NCBI RefSeq assembly: GCF_902167145.1
Contig: NC_050104.1
Location: forward strand, 111,797,849-111,861,848
Reading direction: 5' to 3'
DNA length: 64,000 nt
Source: Zea mays
Lineage: Eukaryota > Streptophyta > Magnoliopsida > Poales > Poaceae
Positions 35,801 to 48,189 of this stretch are shown here, in pieces. The notes beneath the pieces were generated by a model, which worked only from the letters and a program-made list of their open reading frames with translations, had not been told where the DNA came from and did no database searches. Position numbers and translations under genes: made by a program. Position 1 is the stretch's first letter. Each line of letters begins with the position of its first letter.

Positions 35801-36112
35801 GCTAGTCGAGAAGACTCGTTGGACCAGCTGGAAGAGGCTCGGGATAAGGCCTTGCTACACTCGGCGCGGTACCAGCAGTCCCTGCGACGCTACCACGCCC
35901 GAGGGGTCCGGTCCCGAGACCTCCAGGTGGGCGACCTGGTGCTTCGGCTGCGACAAGACGCCCGAGGGCGGCACAAGCTCACGCCCCCCTGGGAGGGGCC
36001 GTTCGTCATCGCCAAAGTTCTGAAGCCCGGAACGTACAAGCTGGCCAACAGTCAAGGCGAGGTCTATGGCAACGCTTGGAACATCCAACAGCTACGTCGC
36101 TTCTACCCTTAA
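32825..36112 (+). pseudogene. Huck-like pol (RT, RNase H, second RNase H, integrase), decayed
   Basis: RT blocks: FIKEVFHPEWLAKPVLVRKK, WRMCVDYTGLNKACPK and AYVDDIIVKT (near 33408). A one-base deletion near 33335 shifts the frame just before the catalytic block. A 21 bp in-frame deletion lies near 33969. RNase H and a second, plant-type RNase H (FFDGSLMKTGAGAGLLFISP, near 34248) follow; two such domains are typical of the Tat lineage. Integrase shows CEGCQFYARQ, GLDLVGP, TDNGTQF and VERANGM in shifted frames, with a TGA at 35601. It ends LRRFYP at 36112. Confidence 0.92.
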
Positions 36113-36346
36113 GATGTTTTCAAGTTGTTCATATACCTCGCTCCCACGCAAAGTTTAGTCATCAAGGAAGGGTCAGCCTTGCCTCGGCAAAGCCTGACCC
36201 TCCCTCGGGGGCTAAAAGGGGGAACCCCCTCTGCGTCGAATTTTTTCCTCGAAAAACGATCATTTCTGCCAGAATGTCTTTTGTGCTTTTCGACTACTTC
36301 GAAAGTGGATCCTGAAAACGATGGAGTACACGTAAGCAGCCAAGGC

Positions 36347-37271
36347 TGACCGAGCCGAGGGACTCCTACGCCTCCGGGATACGGATACCTCACTCATCAC
36401 CTTCTGCGATAAGTAACTCACGTTCGGATAAGTGATTCCGCGGACCGAACAAGTCTTCACGTTCGAAAGCTCCTCTGCCGAAGCGATTCTTCGAGCCTTC
36501 CCGACTACGTCGGTGACAGAACCCTATGGACGGGTAAGAGTGCGCGTAAGCGGCAAGGCCGACCGAGCCGAGGGACTCCTACGCCTCCGGGATACGGATA
36601 CCTCACTCATCACCTTTCGCGAGAAGCAACTCTCGCTCGCACAGACAATTCTGTTACCAACGAAAAAGTCCAGATACTCGAAACAAGAGGAAAAGAAACA
36701 CAGCTTTACAACACGGCGAGGGTGTGTTTGGGCCTCGGCGGCCGCAGAAAACACACGCTATAAGATGATCCGATCCTGCAGGCGCGGATCTTGATGGTTG
36801 AAGGGAGCAGCAGCACCCTCGGCGTCGACAACACCCTCGGCGAGGTCCGACCTAGCCTCGGACGGCGACGCGGTCCGAGGATCTCCACTCTGAAGGACGA
36901 CGTCATCACCACGCCCGGCCCATCGCCGCCAGGGTCTTCTCCGAGAATCCGGCTCGAGCAGGCGGCTCGGCTGGTCGCCCCGAGGCCTCGGCCAGCTGTC
37001 CCCCGAGGACATCAGCCCGACCCGAGGCCTCGGTAGATCAACTCCGGCGTCGGTCCCGCTAACGGACGACCCGGCTAGGCTCCGGCCGACCAAGTCTTCT
37101 TTTCGAGCCAACTCTGCCTCTGTCCATGTTGACACCGCTACCCCTGGCCTTGGCTCATCGAAGAGTGGCCGAGGGGTTCCTTTAACTAAGCAAGAGAAGC
37201 CTCGGACAACAAGGCTGACCGAGCCGAGGGACTCCTACGCCTCCGGGATACGGATACCTCACTCGTCACCT
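36347..37271 (+). repeat. Three spaced copies of a ~57 bp module
   Basis: Copies at 36347-36403, 36561-36615 and 37214-37271 share gaccgagccgagggactc, then cctacgcctccgggatacgg, then atacctcactc. In the younger element the same module is at about 57009, 57227 and 57829, and inverted at about 49120, 49730 and 49945. The strong conservation against a diverged background suggests a functional RNA or DNA signal of the element. Confidence 0.75.
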
Positions 37272-37422
37272 TTACACGAGGCGACTCACGCTTGGTGAAG
37301 TGGTTCAGACAACCAACAGGCGAGTCTTAGTGCTCGAAAATGAGGAAAAAACACGGCTCCGTGCCCAAAATTACATACATGTTCAGGCCCCGACAGCCAC
37401 TATGAACATAAAACACTGGCAT

Positions 37423-38385
37423 TCAAAGTGCCATTACAAACGGAACTCCGGTTCCACCTCCGCAGGTACGAACAACCCCACTCGATGGGGAGGGGGGCCT
37501 GCGGAGCAACAGAAGACCGACGGGCGGCTCGCCGTCGCCTGTTCCGGCAGCAACGACAACGACCCCCGCTCCGGGTGGCCAAACTGCAGCAGCGAGGGCC
37601 TCAGGGCGGACGCTGCTGCAACCTTGCCCTCGCCCACACCGACGCTCGAGGGGCGAGGACAAGTACAAAGAGCCGGAGGCCCGAAGCGCGGATGGTGGCG
37701 ATGATCCCGTCGGCAACGGGGACTTCTCGAGCCACCGCCACCTCGGCACCGGATCCTCCCGGACGAGTGGGGCACCGACCTCCGCGTGGAGGCGTCGTAC
37801 CGGTGCAAAGGCAGGACCGCCCCAGAACAAGAACGCCGCCCTGGCAGCGCGCGACATCTTGGACGGTCCTCCCGTGCGCACGGCGCGACAACCACCTTCG
37901 CGACAGGAGGGGGCACCGGGAGCTAAGCCAGCGAGTCCAACGCGCCGAGGCTGACGACGCCCGCAGTCGACCAGCCCCGCGTTGTCGAAGTCCGCCCCTC
38001 TCGCAGGGCCAGTGAGCGCCTTCTCCCTCGAACGATGAAGGAGAGGCTGACCCACGAAACCGCGCGGGAGGTAGAGCTCCGGCTCAGCCCGGCCTCCACC
38101 CCAACGAGGATGATGAACATCCTTGAAGCTGAGGGTGGGACCAAGATCGCAGCCCGGCTTGCTTCTCCCCACCCAGGAGCTGGTGGTCACCGTCTCGGGT
38201 GACCGCCGGCGGAGGGGTGCAACCGGGCTGCGTGATGAAAATCCTTGAAGCCGAACGATGGATGAAAGGTACCAACTCCCACGGAGTTGCATTCCCCCAA
38301 CGACAAGGCGGAAGGACTGCAGGCATCCCCCATCCGGGGGCTCGGAAGGTGGAAAGACACGATGCATAAGGGAGCACGAAGACAT
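37423..38385 (-). CDS. Antisense reading frame in huck 3' region (unknown product)
   Basis: An open frame of about 320 codons from ATG at 38385 (MSSCSLMHRVF) to the stop at 37423, on the strand opposite to gag-pol. It is Arg-, Gly-, Ser- and Pro-rich, without a motif I recognise. The first ~75 residues are conserved in the related element at 48190 (for example SWYLSSIVRLQGFSSRSPVA against SWYLSAIVRLQGFSSRSPVA), and the end is also similar. A TATA-like box stands 26 bases upstream of the ATG. Extra frames, some antisense, are known in this part of Tat-lineage elements. Its GC-rich sequence also favours chance open frames, so function is unproven. Confidence 0.45.
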   Translation of the reverse strand: MSSCSLMHRVFPPSEPPDGGCLQSFRLVVGGMQLRGSWYLSSIVRLQGFSSRSPVAPLRRRSPETVTTSSWVGRSKPGCDLGPTLSFKDVHHPRWGGGRAEPELYLPRGFVGQPLLHRSREKALTGPARGADFDNAGLVDCGRRQPRRVGLAGLAPGAPSCREGGCRAVRTGGPSKMSRAARAAFLFWGGPAFAPVRRLHAEVGAPLVREDPVPRWRWLEKSPLPTGSSPPSALRASGSLYLSSPLERRCGRGQGCSSVRPEALAAAVWPPGAGVVVVAAGTGDGEPPVGLLLLRRPPSPSSGVVRTCGGGTGVPFVMAL

Positions 38386-38410
38386 GGTCACCTTTCAAGG
38401 GGGTCACCCT

Positions 38411-38421
38411 CCTTTTAAAGG
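38411..38421 (-). promoter_or_regulatory. TATA-like box of antisense frame
   Basis: CCTTTAAAAGG on the minus strand, with the same 26-base gap to the ATG at 38385 as the copy at 48153-48163 has to the ATG at 48190. Confidence 0.45.
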
Positions 38422-39297
38422 CGACTCTCCCTACTTGCGTCCCCAGCCGACGTGGGCTGAGTCTTCTCCAACACGCTCCAAGGTCCTCCCCCTGCGGCGC
38501 GGGGGCTGGGTCCCACGCGTCATGCAAGCGGGCCCAGAGCAGAAGAAGCTGAACCGTCGCGCGCGGTGCATGCAACCGCCCAGCGGTTACAAGCGGCCCT
38601 CCACTTTTGCCCAGACCAACGGGCGAAAGGGCGGGCAGCCGTGCAGGCGGGCAGCCGTGCAGGCGGCATGCAAACCGCGCCAAGTGGGCGCACTTCTCCG
38701 ACTTCCAACACGCCCAGCATGGAGGCCCAGGCCCACGCGTCATGCAACCAGCGCGCCGGATGCTACGTACGAGCAACTGCACTGCCGCCCGCGCCACTAC
38801 CGCGCCTCCTCGACTGCGGAACCAATACCGTGACTCGAGGTGACCCAGCGCACGACCTAGCAGCACCAGCCTGGCGCGACGGTCAATGCGGCCAAAAATG
38901 GGCCGGCAGTAATGGCGGTGGCAGGCGGGCAGGAGCAGCGGTCACGTCGTCAGCCAAGCTTACGTCCCATCCGAGGGCAGCGAGAGAACCCTCTCTCACG
39001 GCGTGAAGACGACGCGCCCGTGTTCCGTTCCTCGAACAGCCCGCGCACGCGCAACGGCTGCCCCGCGAACCACTCGCCCCGTCGCATTAACTCCGCGGCG
39101 GGACAGGCGGCGCCTCTGGCAGGGGAAGCGAGCGACGCTTCGCCTTCGCCATAATGACCGCGTCAAAAAAGGTACGCCACTTCGTTCAAATTCCGCATCC
39201 TTTTCCTTTTCCTCTTTCTCTCTCTTACAACAGGGACCGGGAAAGGGGGATACCCTGAAAAGGATCCTTCCCCGTGAAGGAACCAGGCTCCGAGCCT

Positions 39298-39535
39298 CCC
39301 TACTGATCAGAGGTTCGAAGGCTGGCCCCTCGGAGGGGTTCAACAGCCGCCTCAGAGCGCGTGGGCTCCACACCCACTACTGGTCAGAGGTTCGAAGGCC
39401 GGCCCCTCAGAAGGGTTCAACGACCGCCTCAGGCTACTTGGGCTCCGCGCCCACTACTGATCAGGGGTTCGAAGGCTGGCCCTCGAAGGGTTCACAGTCG
39501 CCTCAGACGCAGAGCGAGGGATGACCATGGGAACG
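39298..39535 (+). repeat. ~60 bp tandem repeats in huck 3' region
   Basis: About four units of actgatcagaggttcgaagg followed by a ctggcccctcgg-like part and gttcaacagccgcctcag. The corresponding region of the younger element is 47097-47310, inverted. Confidence 0.75.
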
Positions 39536-40229
39536 TTCGATACATAACCAAGGCTCGGACTACGCTCCCGAGGTACCCTAGGACATTTCCAAGACCAGCG
39601 GGAACGATCTTGTAACGGAATCCCATCAGAGGGAGGCATCGAGCCCTCGGACCCCGTCGACAGGGGACCGGGTCCGGCAGATCACCCGCAGGTACTTTTG
39701 GGCGCGCCTCTAGGCCTCTAGCCAACCCCTAGCAAATGGGGCACGGACGTCCGCTCGGATTACCCGCCAGCAGCTCACCGGAGACACCATGTTCGGCGCC
39801 CACCGAGGGCAACATGGCGCTTTCCCCCCCTCCTCCTTGCGGAAAGGCGACGCAGGGGCGTATGTAAAAAAAGTCGAGTCTGTCCCTGATCGTCCTCTCG
39901 CCCTGTGCAGAGGCTCGGGGGCTGCTCTCGCAAACCCGGCTCCGGCCAAACCGTTGACAGCGTCAACATACCAGCCCGAGAATTTGGGACCCGACCGTGC
40001 ACCCGGGCTACGGCCAGCTCGCATGAGGGAACGACCAGACCAGCCAAAGCATTGCGCGAGGCATTAAGACCTCGGAGGAGTCAAATCACTCCTCCGAGGC
40101 CTCGGGGGCTACACCCGGCGGGTGCGCTTGCGCGCACCCACCGGAACAAAACGCAACCGAGAAAGGCTGGTCCCCTTGCAAAAAAAAGTGCGACAAAAGC
40201 CTCCAAGCGAGTGTTAACACTCCCTTCGA

Positions 40230-40243
40230 GGCTCGGGGGCTAC
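40230..40243 (+). other. Polypurine-tract region before 3' LTR
   Basis: GGCTCGGGGGCTAC directly precedes the 3' LTR; the same sequence, inverted, follows the LTR at 46376. This is the expected site of plus-strand priming, although it is not a pure purine run. Confidence 0.5.
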
Positions 40244-41848
40244 TGTCGGGGACCATAATTAGGGGTACCCTCAAGGCTCCTAATTCTCAGCTGGTAACCC
40301 CCATCAGCACAAAGCTGCAAAGGCCTGATGGGTGCGATTAAGTCAGGGATCGGTCCATTCAAGGGACTCGATCACGCCTCGCCCGAGCCTAGCCTCGGGC
40401 AAGGGCAGCCGACCCCGGAGGATCTCCGTCTCGCCCGAGGCCCCCCTCCAGCAACGAACACATTTCCAGCTCGCTCGAGGCCCTGTCTTCGCCAAGAAGC
40501 AACCCTGACCGAATCGCCGCGCCGACCGACCAAATCGCAGGAGCATTTAATGCAAAGGTGGCCTGACACCTTTATCCTGACGCGCGCCCTTCAGTCGACA
40601 GAGCCGAAGTGACCGCAGTCACTTCGCCGCTCCGCTGACCGACCTGACAGAAGGACAGCGTCGCCTGCGTCGCACCGACTGCAGTGCCACTTGACAGAGT
40701 GAGGCTGACAGGCAGTCAGGCCCGACCTCAGCCACCATAGGAAGCTCCGCTCCGCCCGACCCAAGGCTCGGACTCGGGCTAAGCCCCGGAAGACGGCGAA
40801 CACTGCTCCGCTCGACCCAGGGCTCGGACTCGAGCTAGGCCCCTAAAGACGGCGAACTCCGCTCCGCCCGACCCAGGGCTCGGACTCGGGCTAAGCCCCG
40901 GAAGACGGCGAACTCCGCTCCGCCCAACCCAGGGCTCAGACTCGGGCTAAGCCCCGGAAGACGGCGAACACCGCTCCGCCCGACCCAGGGCTCGGACTTG
41001 GGCTCAGCCCCAGAAGACGACAAACTCCGCTTCGCCCGACCCCAGGGCTCGGACTCAGCCCTGGCCTCAGCCGACGGTCTCCGCCTCGCCCGACCCAGGG
41101 GCTTGGACTCGACCACGGACACGGAAGACAGACTCGACCTCGACCTCGGAGGAGCCTCCACATCGCCTAACCTAGGGCGCGGACCGACCACGTCGACAGG
41201 AAGCGCCATCATTACCCTACCCCAAGCTGACTCAGGCTACGGGGAACAAGACCGGCGTCCCATCTGGCTCGCTCCGCCAGATAGGTAATGATGGCACCCC
41301 GCACGCTCCGTGATGACGGCGGCTCTCCGCCCCCTTACGAAAGCAAGAGAACGTCAGCAAGGACTCGACAGCCCCGACAGCTGTCCTTCCGCCAGGCTCC
41401 AGCGCTCCTCCTACGGCCACGACACCACACGAACCGGGTGCCAAAACCTCTCCGACTGCCACGACGGCATGTACTTAGGGCGCTAGCTCTCCTCCGCTAG
41501 ACACGTAGCACTCTGCTACACCCCCCATTGTACACCTGGATCCTCTCCTTACGCCTATAAAAGGGAGGACCAGGGCCCTCTTACAGAAGGTTGGCCACGC
41601 GGGGACGAGGACGAGACAGGCGCTCGCTCCCTCTCCCGCGTGGACGCTTGTAACCCCCTACTGCAAGCGCACCCGACCTGGGCGCGGGACGAACACGAAG
41701 GCCGCGGGATTTCCACCTCTCTCATGCCTGTCTCCGGCCACCTTTCTCCCCACTTCGCGCTCGGCCTCGCGCCGACCCATCTGGGCTGGGGCACGCGGCG
41801 ACATTTCACTCGTCGGTCCAGGGACCCCCCGGTCTCGAAACACCGACA
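40244..41848 (+). mobile_element. 3' LTR of huck-like element
   Basis: 1605 bp partner of 27919-29536, with TATA box at 41556-41563. It lacks a 14 bp piece present in the 5' LTR near 29300. The last bases read CACCGACA in place of CGCCGACA. Confidence 0.95.
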
Positions 41849-43572
41849 TTTATTTTAATAAATAAATAAATCTACACCTACATTAGTTCATACTTAATCA
41901 TAAAAATTAGAATGTGCAGACAGTAAATGAGACTATTTTATTTAAATAGAGAATAATCCTATGAACATTTTGCAATTTGAATCACTAAATTTGGAGTTCA
42001 TATGCAAAAGATATGAAATAAACAAGTTTGGGAATTCAAAATATGAAATTAGGTCTAATTCTATGAATATTTAAAAGTCCAAGGTTCAATCTACAAGATT
42101 ACAGGGGCCTACGCGCGAAAACCAGGGACGGCGGGATGATTCTAAACAATCGGAGGGTCTCTTTAATAAAACTACCACGCGAAGGGGTATCGGGTGATTC
42201 CAACCGTTAAATCAGAAACTGACGTCCGATATTAGATCTGCGACCGAGGGCGCGCGCGCGGGCGGGCGAGCGCTGACAGGCGGGCCAGGGGATGTCAGCG
42301 ACAGAGGGGGAGGGCGCACTGACCGAGTGGGCCCAGCGCTAGCGGACACGGGCGCTGACAGGCGGGCCAGGGGCGCAGGGCGCGCGTGTGCGAGGAGGTA
42401 TCCGAGATCTGGGTCGTGCGATCAAGATCGAACGGGGGAGATCAGACCAGGGAGGGATGAACGGCTGCGGGCGGCGCTGCTCCTCTCCGTGGTGGTGAGG
42501 TCATCGTAGTTGAGGCAGGCGTGTGCTAGGGTGGCTCCGGGGTCACCGGGATTGGGCAGATAGGGAGAGGATGCTACGGCAAACTCAGTGGCGGGGAAAA
42601 GGCCACGAATTTGACGTCAGAGAGGGGAGAACGGTGGGGAGAAAACCTCGGGCGAGCCGGAGGAACTTCGGTGAGGGATTCCGGCCACGGGGAGGGGGCT
42701 TGAGGCGCGCTAAGGCCTAGGAAGGCTTCAGCAGAGGCAGGGGTGACACAGGGACCTACATCGGGGCACTGGACCGGGCTAAACTGGCTGGCCACCGCGC
42801 GGGCGCGGCGGACCGCCAAGGCCGAGCACCGGCGATGCCAAAATTGGCCGAGCACAGAGCAAAATTGGGGAAATTACGCACGGGCAAAGGTGTCTCACCT
42901 CGGGGCGGAGCTCGGGGTGGCTTGGCGCGGTCTCCAGCGAGGTAGATGGCCGGGGAAGCGGGCGCAGGTCTCCGGCGGCGTCTGGCGACATGGGCAAAGC
43001 GCGAGAGAGGGTGGAGCTATGCGAAATGAGGCGGGGAAGTGAGTGCGGGCGCTGGTGGGGCTCTAAGAGGAGCTGGGGCCTCGTGGCCGAGAATTCCGGC
43101 GACGTGCGCGAGTGCGCACGCGCCGGTTCACGGCGGGGGCGGGGAGGGCCGAATTGACAGGGAGGGTCCACAGCGTAGAGAGAGAGAGAGAGAAAAGGGG
43201 CGCACGGAGCAACGGCTCAGCGCCTGGCAGCGCGGGCCCGCGAGGCAGAGAGGGAAAGGGGCGCGGAGGGGAAAACAACTGACGCTGATAGGTCGGCCCC
43301 AGCGGGCAGAGAGCGAGAGAGAAAGAGAGGGCGCGCGAGAGAGGGAGCTGTCGCTGACAGGTGGATTCCACCTGTCAGGCGGCGCGGGCGCGCGACCTAA
43401 CTGGGCCGTGCTGGGCTGGTGGGCTGCTTTTCCTTTTTTTTCTTTTTCTCTAGATTTTCTAATTCCTTTTCTATAGGATTTTCAATTCCAAATTCAAATT
43501 AGGTTTCAAATTCAAATAGATTCAAACATGTACAACACTTCAAAGAATATTTTAAGCTCAGCATGATGCAAC
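41849..43572 (-). mobile_element. Middle part of chromovirus-like LTR
   Basis: Continues 25965-27918 after the huck-like insertion. The GC-rich section 42240-43400 has many ctgacaggcgggcc / cctgtcagcg words and ga-rich tracts, and the AT-rich section 43430-43572 leads toward the LTR start. Joining 43572 to 60060 restores a continuous sequence (catgatgcaac / atgtcatg). Plus-strand frames such as 43039-43476 reflect composition only. Confidence 0.65.
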
Positions 43573-44019
43573 CACTACCGGAATCGCGTTCTTTGTCGAG
43601 TGTCTAAGACACTCGGCAAAGGCTATTTTACACTCGGCAAAGCCTTTGCCGAGTGTAACACTCGGCAAATATTTTATCGGCAAAGGGTTCTTTGCTGAGT
43701 ACTTTTTCGGACACTCGGCAAAGAACAACACTCGGCAAATTAAGAATCAAAAAACAAAAAAAAACAGCAAAACATTTTTTAAAATTATTATCTTACCCTA
43801 TTGCCCTATCATTCGTCACTATTATTTTGAATCAAAGTTATATGTTTTGTGAATGGTGAGATTCAAACTCGCAACCTCTGTCTCTCATACCCTCTTATAC
43901 CACTACACTACTACACCAATTACGTCTATATTACGTTTTCATTCCCCATGTACTATAACAAACCGAGAGTAATTTGATTATTTAAGGCACTAAATGAGTT
44001 TATTTGAAAATGTGACCAA

Positions 44020-44500
44020 CTATAAAGTTGCATAACTTTTTAAGATCTATAAGTTTTATTTTAATAGTTTCTACATCCGAGACAGTTTACAAAATTTGAA
44101 TTTTAAATTTGAAAACTTCACATGAATTTTTCAATGATAAGATGATTTCAAATCCAAAAGTTGTCAATTACAAAGTTTCATTACATTTCAAGACCTACAA
44201 CTTTTATTTTGGTGGTTTTTCCATCCGAGATAGTTTTAAAAATTCAAACATAATTTTGCATAACAAGATGTTTTCAAACCAAAATATTGTCAGCTACAAA
44301 GTTTCATAACTCTTCAATACCTACAACTTTCATGTTGGTGGTTTTTTCTTTCGAGGTCGTTTTCAAAATTCAAATTTTAAATTTCTTAAATTCAGACGTA
44401 GTTTCCGTTGATAATATGACTTTAAATGAAAAGGTTGTCAACTACAAACTTCTATAACTTCTCAAGATCTACAAAGTTTAATTTGGTTGTTTGGTCATTT
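44020..44500 (+). repeat. Diverged ~130-150 bp tandem repeats in CACTA element
   Basis: About 3.5 units, each with a core like aaagtttcataac, tcaagacctacaacttttat, ttggtggtttttccatccgag and gttgtcaactac. They fill the interior of the element. The plus-strand frame at 44109-44309 arises from them. Confidence 0.75.
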
Positions 44501-44547
44501 GTTCATCTCACATGATGGTTCTAACAATATGCACAAATTCTATACAT

Positions 44548-44578
44548 CTCTCTCGTAGTTTCATAAACTACGAGAGAG
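44548..44578. repeat. Perfect 14 bp hairpin
   Basis: ctctctcgtagttt, loop cat, aaactacgagagag. It sits about 60 bases before the huck-like insertion point in AT-rich CACTA sequence. Confidence 0.8.
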
Positions 44579-44638
44579 AGAGATAGGTTTTATGAACAAA
44601 TTTATTTTTATTTTGTCATATGAAAAAATGTTCAATAT

Positions 44639-46375
44639 TGTCGGCGTTTCGAGACAGGGGGGTCCCTAAGCCGACGAGTGAGTGTGCTGCGTGCCCCAGC
44701 CCAGATGGGTCGAGCGCGTGGGCGAGCGCGAAGGGGGGAGAGGCGAGGCGGCCGGAGCCGAGCGTGAGAGAGGTGGAAGTCCCGCGGCCTTCGTGTTCGT
44801 CCCGCGCCCAGGTCAGGTGCGCTTGCAGTAGGGGGGTTACAAGCGTCCACGCGGGTGAGGGAAGCGAGCGGCCCCAAGAGAGCGCCTGTCCCGTCCTCGG
44901 TCCCGCGCGGCCAACCTTCTCTGAGAAGGCCCTGGTCCTTCCTTTTATAGTCGTAAGGAGAGGATCCAGGTGTACAATGGGATGTAGCAGAGTGCTACGT
45001 GTCTAGCGGAGGGAGAGCTAGCGCCCTAGGTACATGCCAATGTGGCAGCCGGAGAGATCTGGGCACCCTGCTGGCGTGATGTCGTGGCTGTTGGAGGTGC
45101 GGCGGAGCCTGATGGAGGGACAGCTGTTGGAGCGGTCGAGTCCCTGCTGACGTTGTCCTGCTTCCGTAAGAGAGCTAGGGGCCGCCGTCGTCATAGAGCT
45201 TGTGGAGCGCCATCATTGCCTCTCTGGCGGAGCTGGCCGGATGAGACGTTGGTCTTGTTCTCCGTGACCCGAGTCGATTCGGGGTGGGATGATGATGGCG
45301 CCTCCTGTTGACGTGGCGGTCTGTGCCCTAGGCAGGGCGACGTGGGGTTTCCTCCGAAGCCGAGGTTGAGTCTGCCTTCTGTTGCCGTGGCCGAGCCCGA
45401 GCCAAGGGGTCGGTCGAGGCGGAAGTCGTTCGGCCGAGGCCAGGGCGGAGTCCGAGCCCTGGGGTCGGGCGAGGCGGAGTTTCGTCGTCTTCCGGGTCTT
45501 AGCCCGAGTCCGAGCCCTGGGGTCGGGCGGAGCGGAGTTCGCCGTCTTCCGGGTCTTAGCCCGAGTCCGAGCCCTGGGGTCGGGCGGAGCGGAGTTCGCC
45601 GTCTTCCGGGTCTTAGCCCGAGTCCGAGCCCTGGGGTCGGGCGGAGCGGAGTTCGCCGTCTTCCGGGTCTTAGCCCGAGTCCGAGCCCTGGGGTCGGGCG
45701 GAGCGGAGTTCGCCGTCTTCCGGGTCTTAGCCCGAGTCCGAGCCCTGGGGTCGGGCGGAGCGGAGTTCGCCGTCTTCCGGGTCTTAGCCCGAGTCCGAGC
45801 CCTGGGGTCGGGCGGAGCGGAGTTCGCCGTCTTCCGGGTCTTAGCCCGAGTCCGAGCCCTGGGGTCGGGCGGAGCGGAGTTCGCCGTGGCGCCTTTGTCG
45901 AGGCCTGACTGCCTGTCAGACTTACTCTGTCGAGTGGCGCTGCAGTCGGAGTGGCGCAGGCGGCGCTGTCCTTCTGTCAGACTGGCCAGTGGAGCGGTGG
46001 AGTGACGGCGGTCACCTCGGCTCTGCCGGAGGCGCGTGTCAGGATAGAGGTGTCAGGCCTCCTGTGCGTTAAATGCCCCTGCAATTTGGTCAGTCGGTGT
46101 GGTGATTTAGTCAAGGTTGCTTCTGAGCGAAGCCAAGGCCTTGGGCGAGCCGGTGATGTGTCCGCCATAAAAAGGGGGCCTCGGGCGAGACGGAAGTCTC
46201 TCGAGGTCGGCTGCCTTCGGCCGAGGCTAGGCTCGGGTGAAGCGTGATCGAGTCACTCGTGTGGACTGATCCCTGACTTAATCATGCCCATCAGGCCTTT
46301 GCAGCTTTATGCTGATGGGGGTTACCAGCTGAGAATTAGGCGTCTTGAGGGTACCCCTAATTATGGTCCCCGACA
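44639..46375 (-). mobile_element. LTR at 3' side of young element
   Basis: 1737 bp, complete. Seven-unit 57 bp array at about 45470-45890; inverted TATA box at 44942-44949. It is followed by gtagcccccgagcc, the polypurine region in minus orientation. Confidence 0.95.
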
Positions 46376-47096
46376 GTAGCCCCCGAGCCTCGAAGGGAGT
46401 GTTAGCACTCGCTTGGAGGCTTTTGTCGCACTTTTTTGCAAGGGGACCAGCCTTTCTCGGTTGCATTTCGTTCCGGTGGGTGCGCACGAGCGCACCCGCC
46501 GGGTGTAGCCCCCGAGGCCTCGGAGGAGTGGTTACACTCCTTCGAGGTCTTAATACTTTGGCTGGTCTGGTCGTTCCCTCATGCGAACTGGTCGTAGCCC
46601 GGGTGCACGGTCGGGGCCCAAGCTCTCGGGCTGGTATGTTGACGCTGTCAACGATTTGGCCGGAGCCGGTTTTTGCGAGAGCAGCCCCCGAGCCTCTGCA
46701 CAGGGCGAGAGGACGATCAGGGACAGACTCGGCTTTTTACATACGCCCCTTCGTCGCCTTTCCGCAAGGAGGAGGGGGGGAGTGCGCCATGTTACCCTCG
46801 ATGGGCACCGAACATGGTGTCTCCGGTGAGCTGCAAGCGGGTAATCCGAGTGGACGTCCGTGCCCCGTTCGTTGGGGGTCGGCTAGGGGCCCAGAGGCAC
46901 GCCCAAAAGTACCTGCGGGTGATTTGCCGGACCCGGTCCCCTGGCGACGGGGTCCGAGGGCTCGATGCCTCCCTCCGATGGGATTCCGTTACAAGATCGT
47001 TCCCACTGGTCTCGGAAATGTCCTAGGGTACCTCGGGAGCGCAGCCCGAGCCTCGGTTATGTATCGAACGTACCCCTGGTCATCCCTCGCTCGGTG

Positions 47097-47310
47097 TCTG
47101 AGGCGACTGTGAACCCTTCGGGGGCCAGCCTTCGAACCCCTGATCAGTAATGGGCGCGGAGCCCGAGTAGCCTGAGGCGGCCATGAAGCCCTTCGGGGGG
47201 CTGGCCTTCGAACCCCTGACCAGTAGTGGGTGTCGGGCCCACGCGATCTGAGGCGACTGTTGAACCCTCGGGGGGCCAGCCTTCGAACCCCTGATCAGTA
47301 ATGGGGGGCT
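47097..47310 (-). repeat. ~65-75 bp tandem repeats in 3' region
   Basis: Three to four units, each with gaggcgactgtgaacccttc, a ggggccagccttcgaacccc part and ctgatcagtaatggg. Counterpart of 39298-39535. Confidence 0.75.
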
Positions 47311-48152
47311 CGGAGCCCGGTTCCTTCGCGGAGAAGGATCCCTTTCGGGGTATCCCCCTTTCCCGGTCCCTGTTGCAAGAGATAGAGAAAGAGGAAAACG
47401 GAAAAGGATACGAAATCGGACGACGTGGCGTACCTTTTCTGACGCGGTTATTACGGCGAAGGTGAAGCGTCGCGCGCTCCTCCTGCCAGAAGCGCCGCGT
47501 GTCTCGCCGCGGAGTTAATGCGACGGGGTGAGTGGTTGGCGGGGCGGCCGTTGCGCGCGTGCGATCCGTTCGAGGAATGGGTCACGGGTGCACCGTCTTC
47601 ACGCCGTGAGAGGAGGCTCCCTTGCTGTCTCAGGATGGGACGTGAGCCTGGCTGACGACGTGACTGCTGTGCCCGCCCGCCTGCCACCGCTATTACTGCT
47701 GGCCCACTTTCGGTCGCTTTGACCGACGCGCCAGTCTGGCGCTGTTGGGTCGCCTCGAGTCGTGGCACAGGCTTCGCAACCGAAGAGGCGCGATGGTGGC
47801 ACAAGTGGCGGTGCGGTTGCTTGCATGCAGCAACTGGCGTGCCGGTTGCTCGACGCGTGGGCCTGGGTTCCAGGCTGGCGTGTCAGAAGTCGGAGAAGCG
47901 CGTCCATCTGGCGCGGTTGCATGCCGCCTGCATGGCTGCCCGCCCCTTCCGCCCGTTGGTCTGGGCGAAAATGGGGGGTCGCCTGTAACCGCTGGACGGT
48001 CGTGCGCACCATGCGCGGCGGTTTGGCTTCTTCTGCCCTGAGCCGGCTTGCATGACGTGCGGGACCCAGCCCCCGAGTCGCAGGGGAGGGCCTTGGAGCG
48101 TGTTGGAGAAGACTCGGCCCGCGGCGCTTGGGGGCGCACGTAGGGGGAGTTG

Positions 48153-48163
48153 CCTTTAAAAGG
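48153..48163 (+). promoter_or_regulatory. TATA-like box of antisense frame in young element
   Basis: CCTTTAAAAGG, 26 bases before the ATG at 48190, same motif and spacing as at 38411-38421 in the older element. Confidence 0.45.
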
Positions 48164-48189
48164 AGGGAGGCTCCCTTCGTAAGGCAACC

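Larger units (their letters stand above)
36113..40243 (+). other. Long 3' noncoding region of huck-like element
   Basis: 4.1 kb between pol and the polypurine tract, usual for Tat-lineage elements. It holds three spaced copies of a ~57 bp module (36347, 36561, 37214), an antisense reading frame (37423-38385) and tandem repeats at 39298-39535. The plus strand has no convincing gene. Confidence 0.75.
27919..41848 (+). mobile_element. Complete huck-like Gypsy element (Tat lineage), decayed
   Basis: 13,930 bp with LTRs at both ends and the 5 bp duplication tttat at 27914-27918 and 41849-41853. The order is 5' LTR, primer site, gag, protease, RT, two RNase H domains, integrase, about 4.1 kb of 3' noncoding DNA with an antisense frame, polypurine tract, 3' LTR. 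The LTRs differ at about 47 sites by hand count (~3%) plus a 14 bp indel, so it is clearly older than the element at 44639. Coding frames carry many stops. Confidence 0.95.

Noticed and set aside
42327..43476. Plus-strand frames in the GC-rich part of the chromovirus-like LTR
   Set aside because: They lie in an LTR, opposite to the element's own sense, have no motifs and have GA-rich simple composition.
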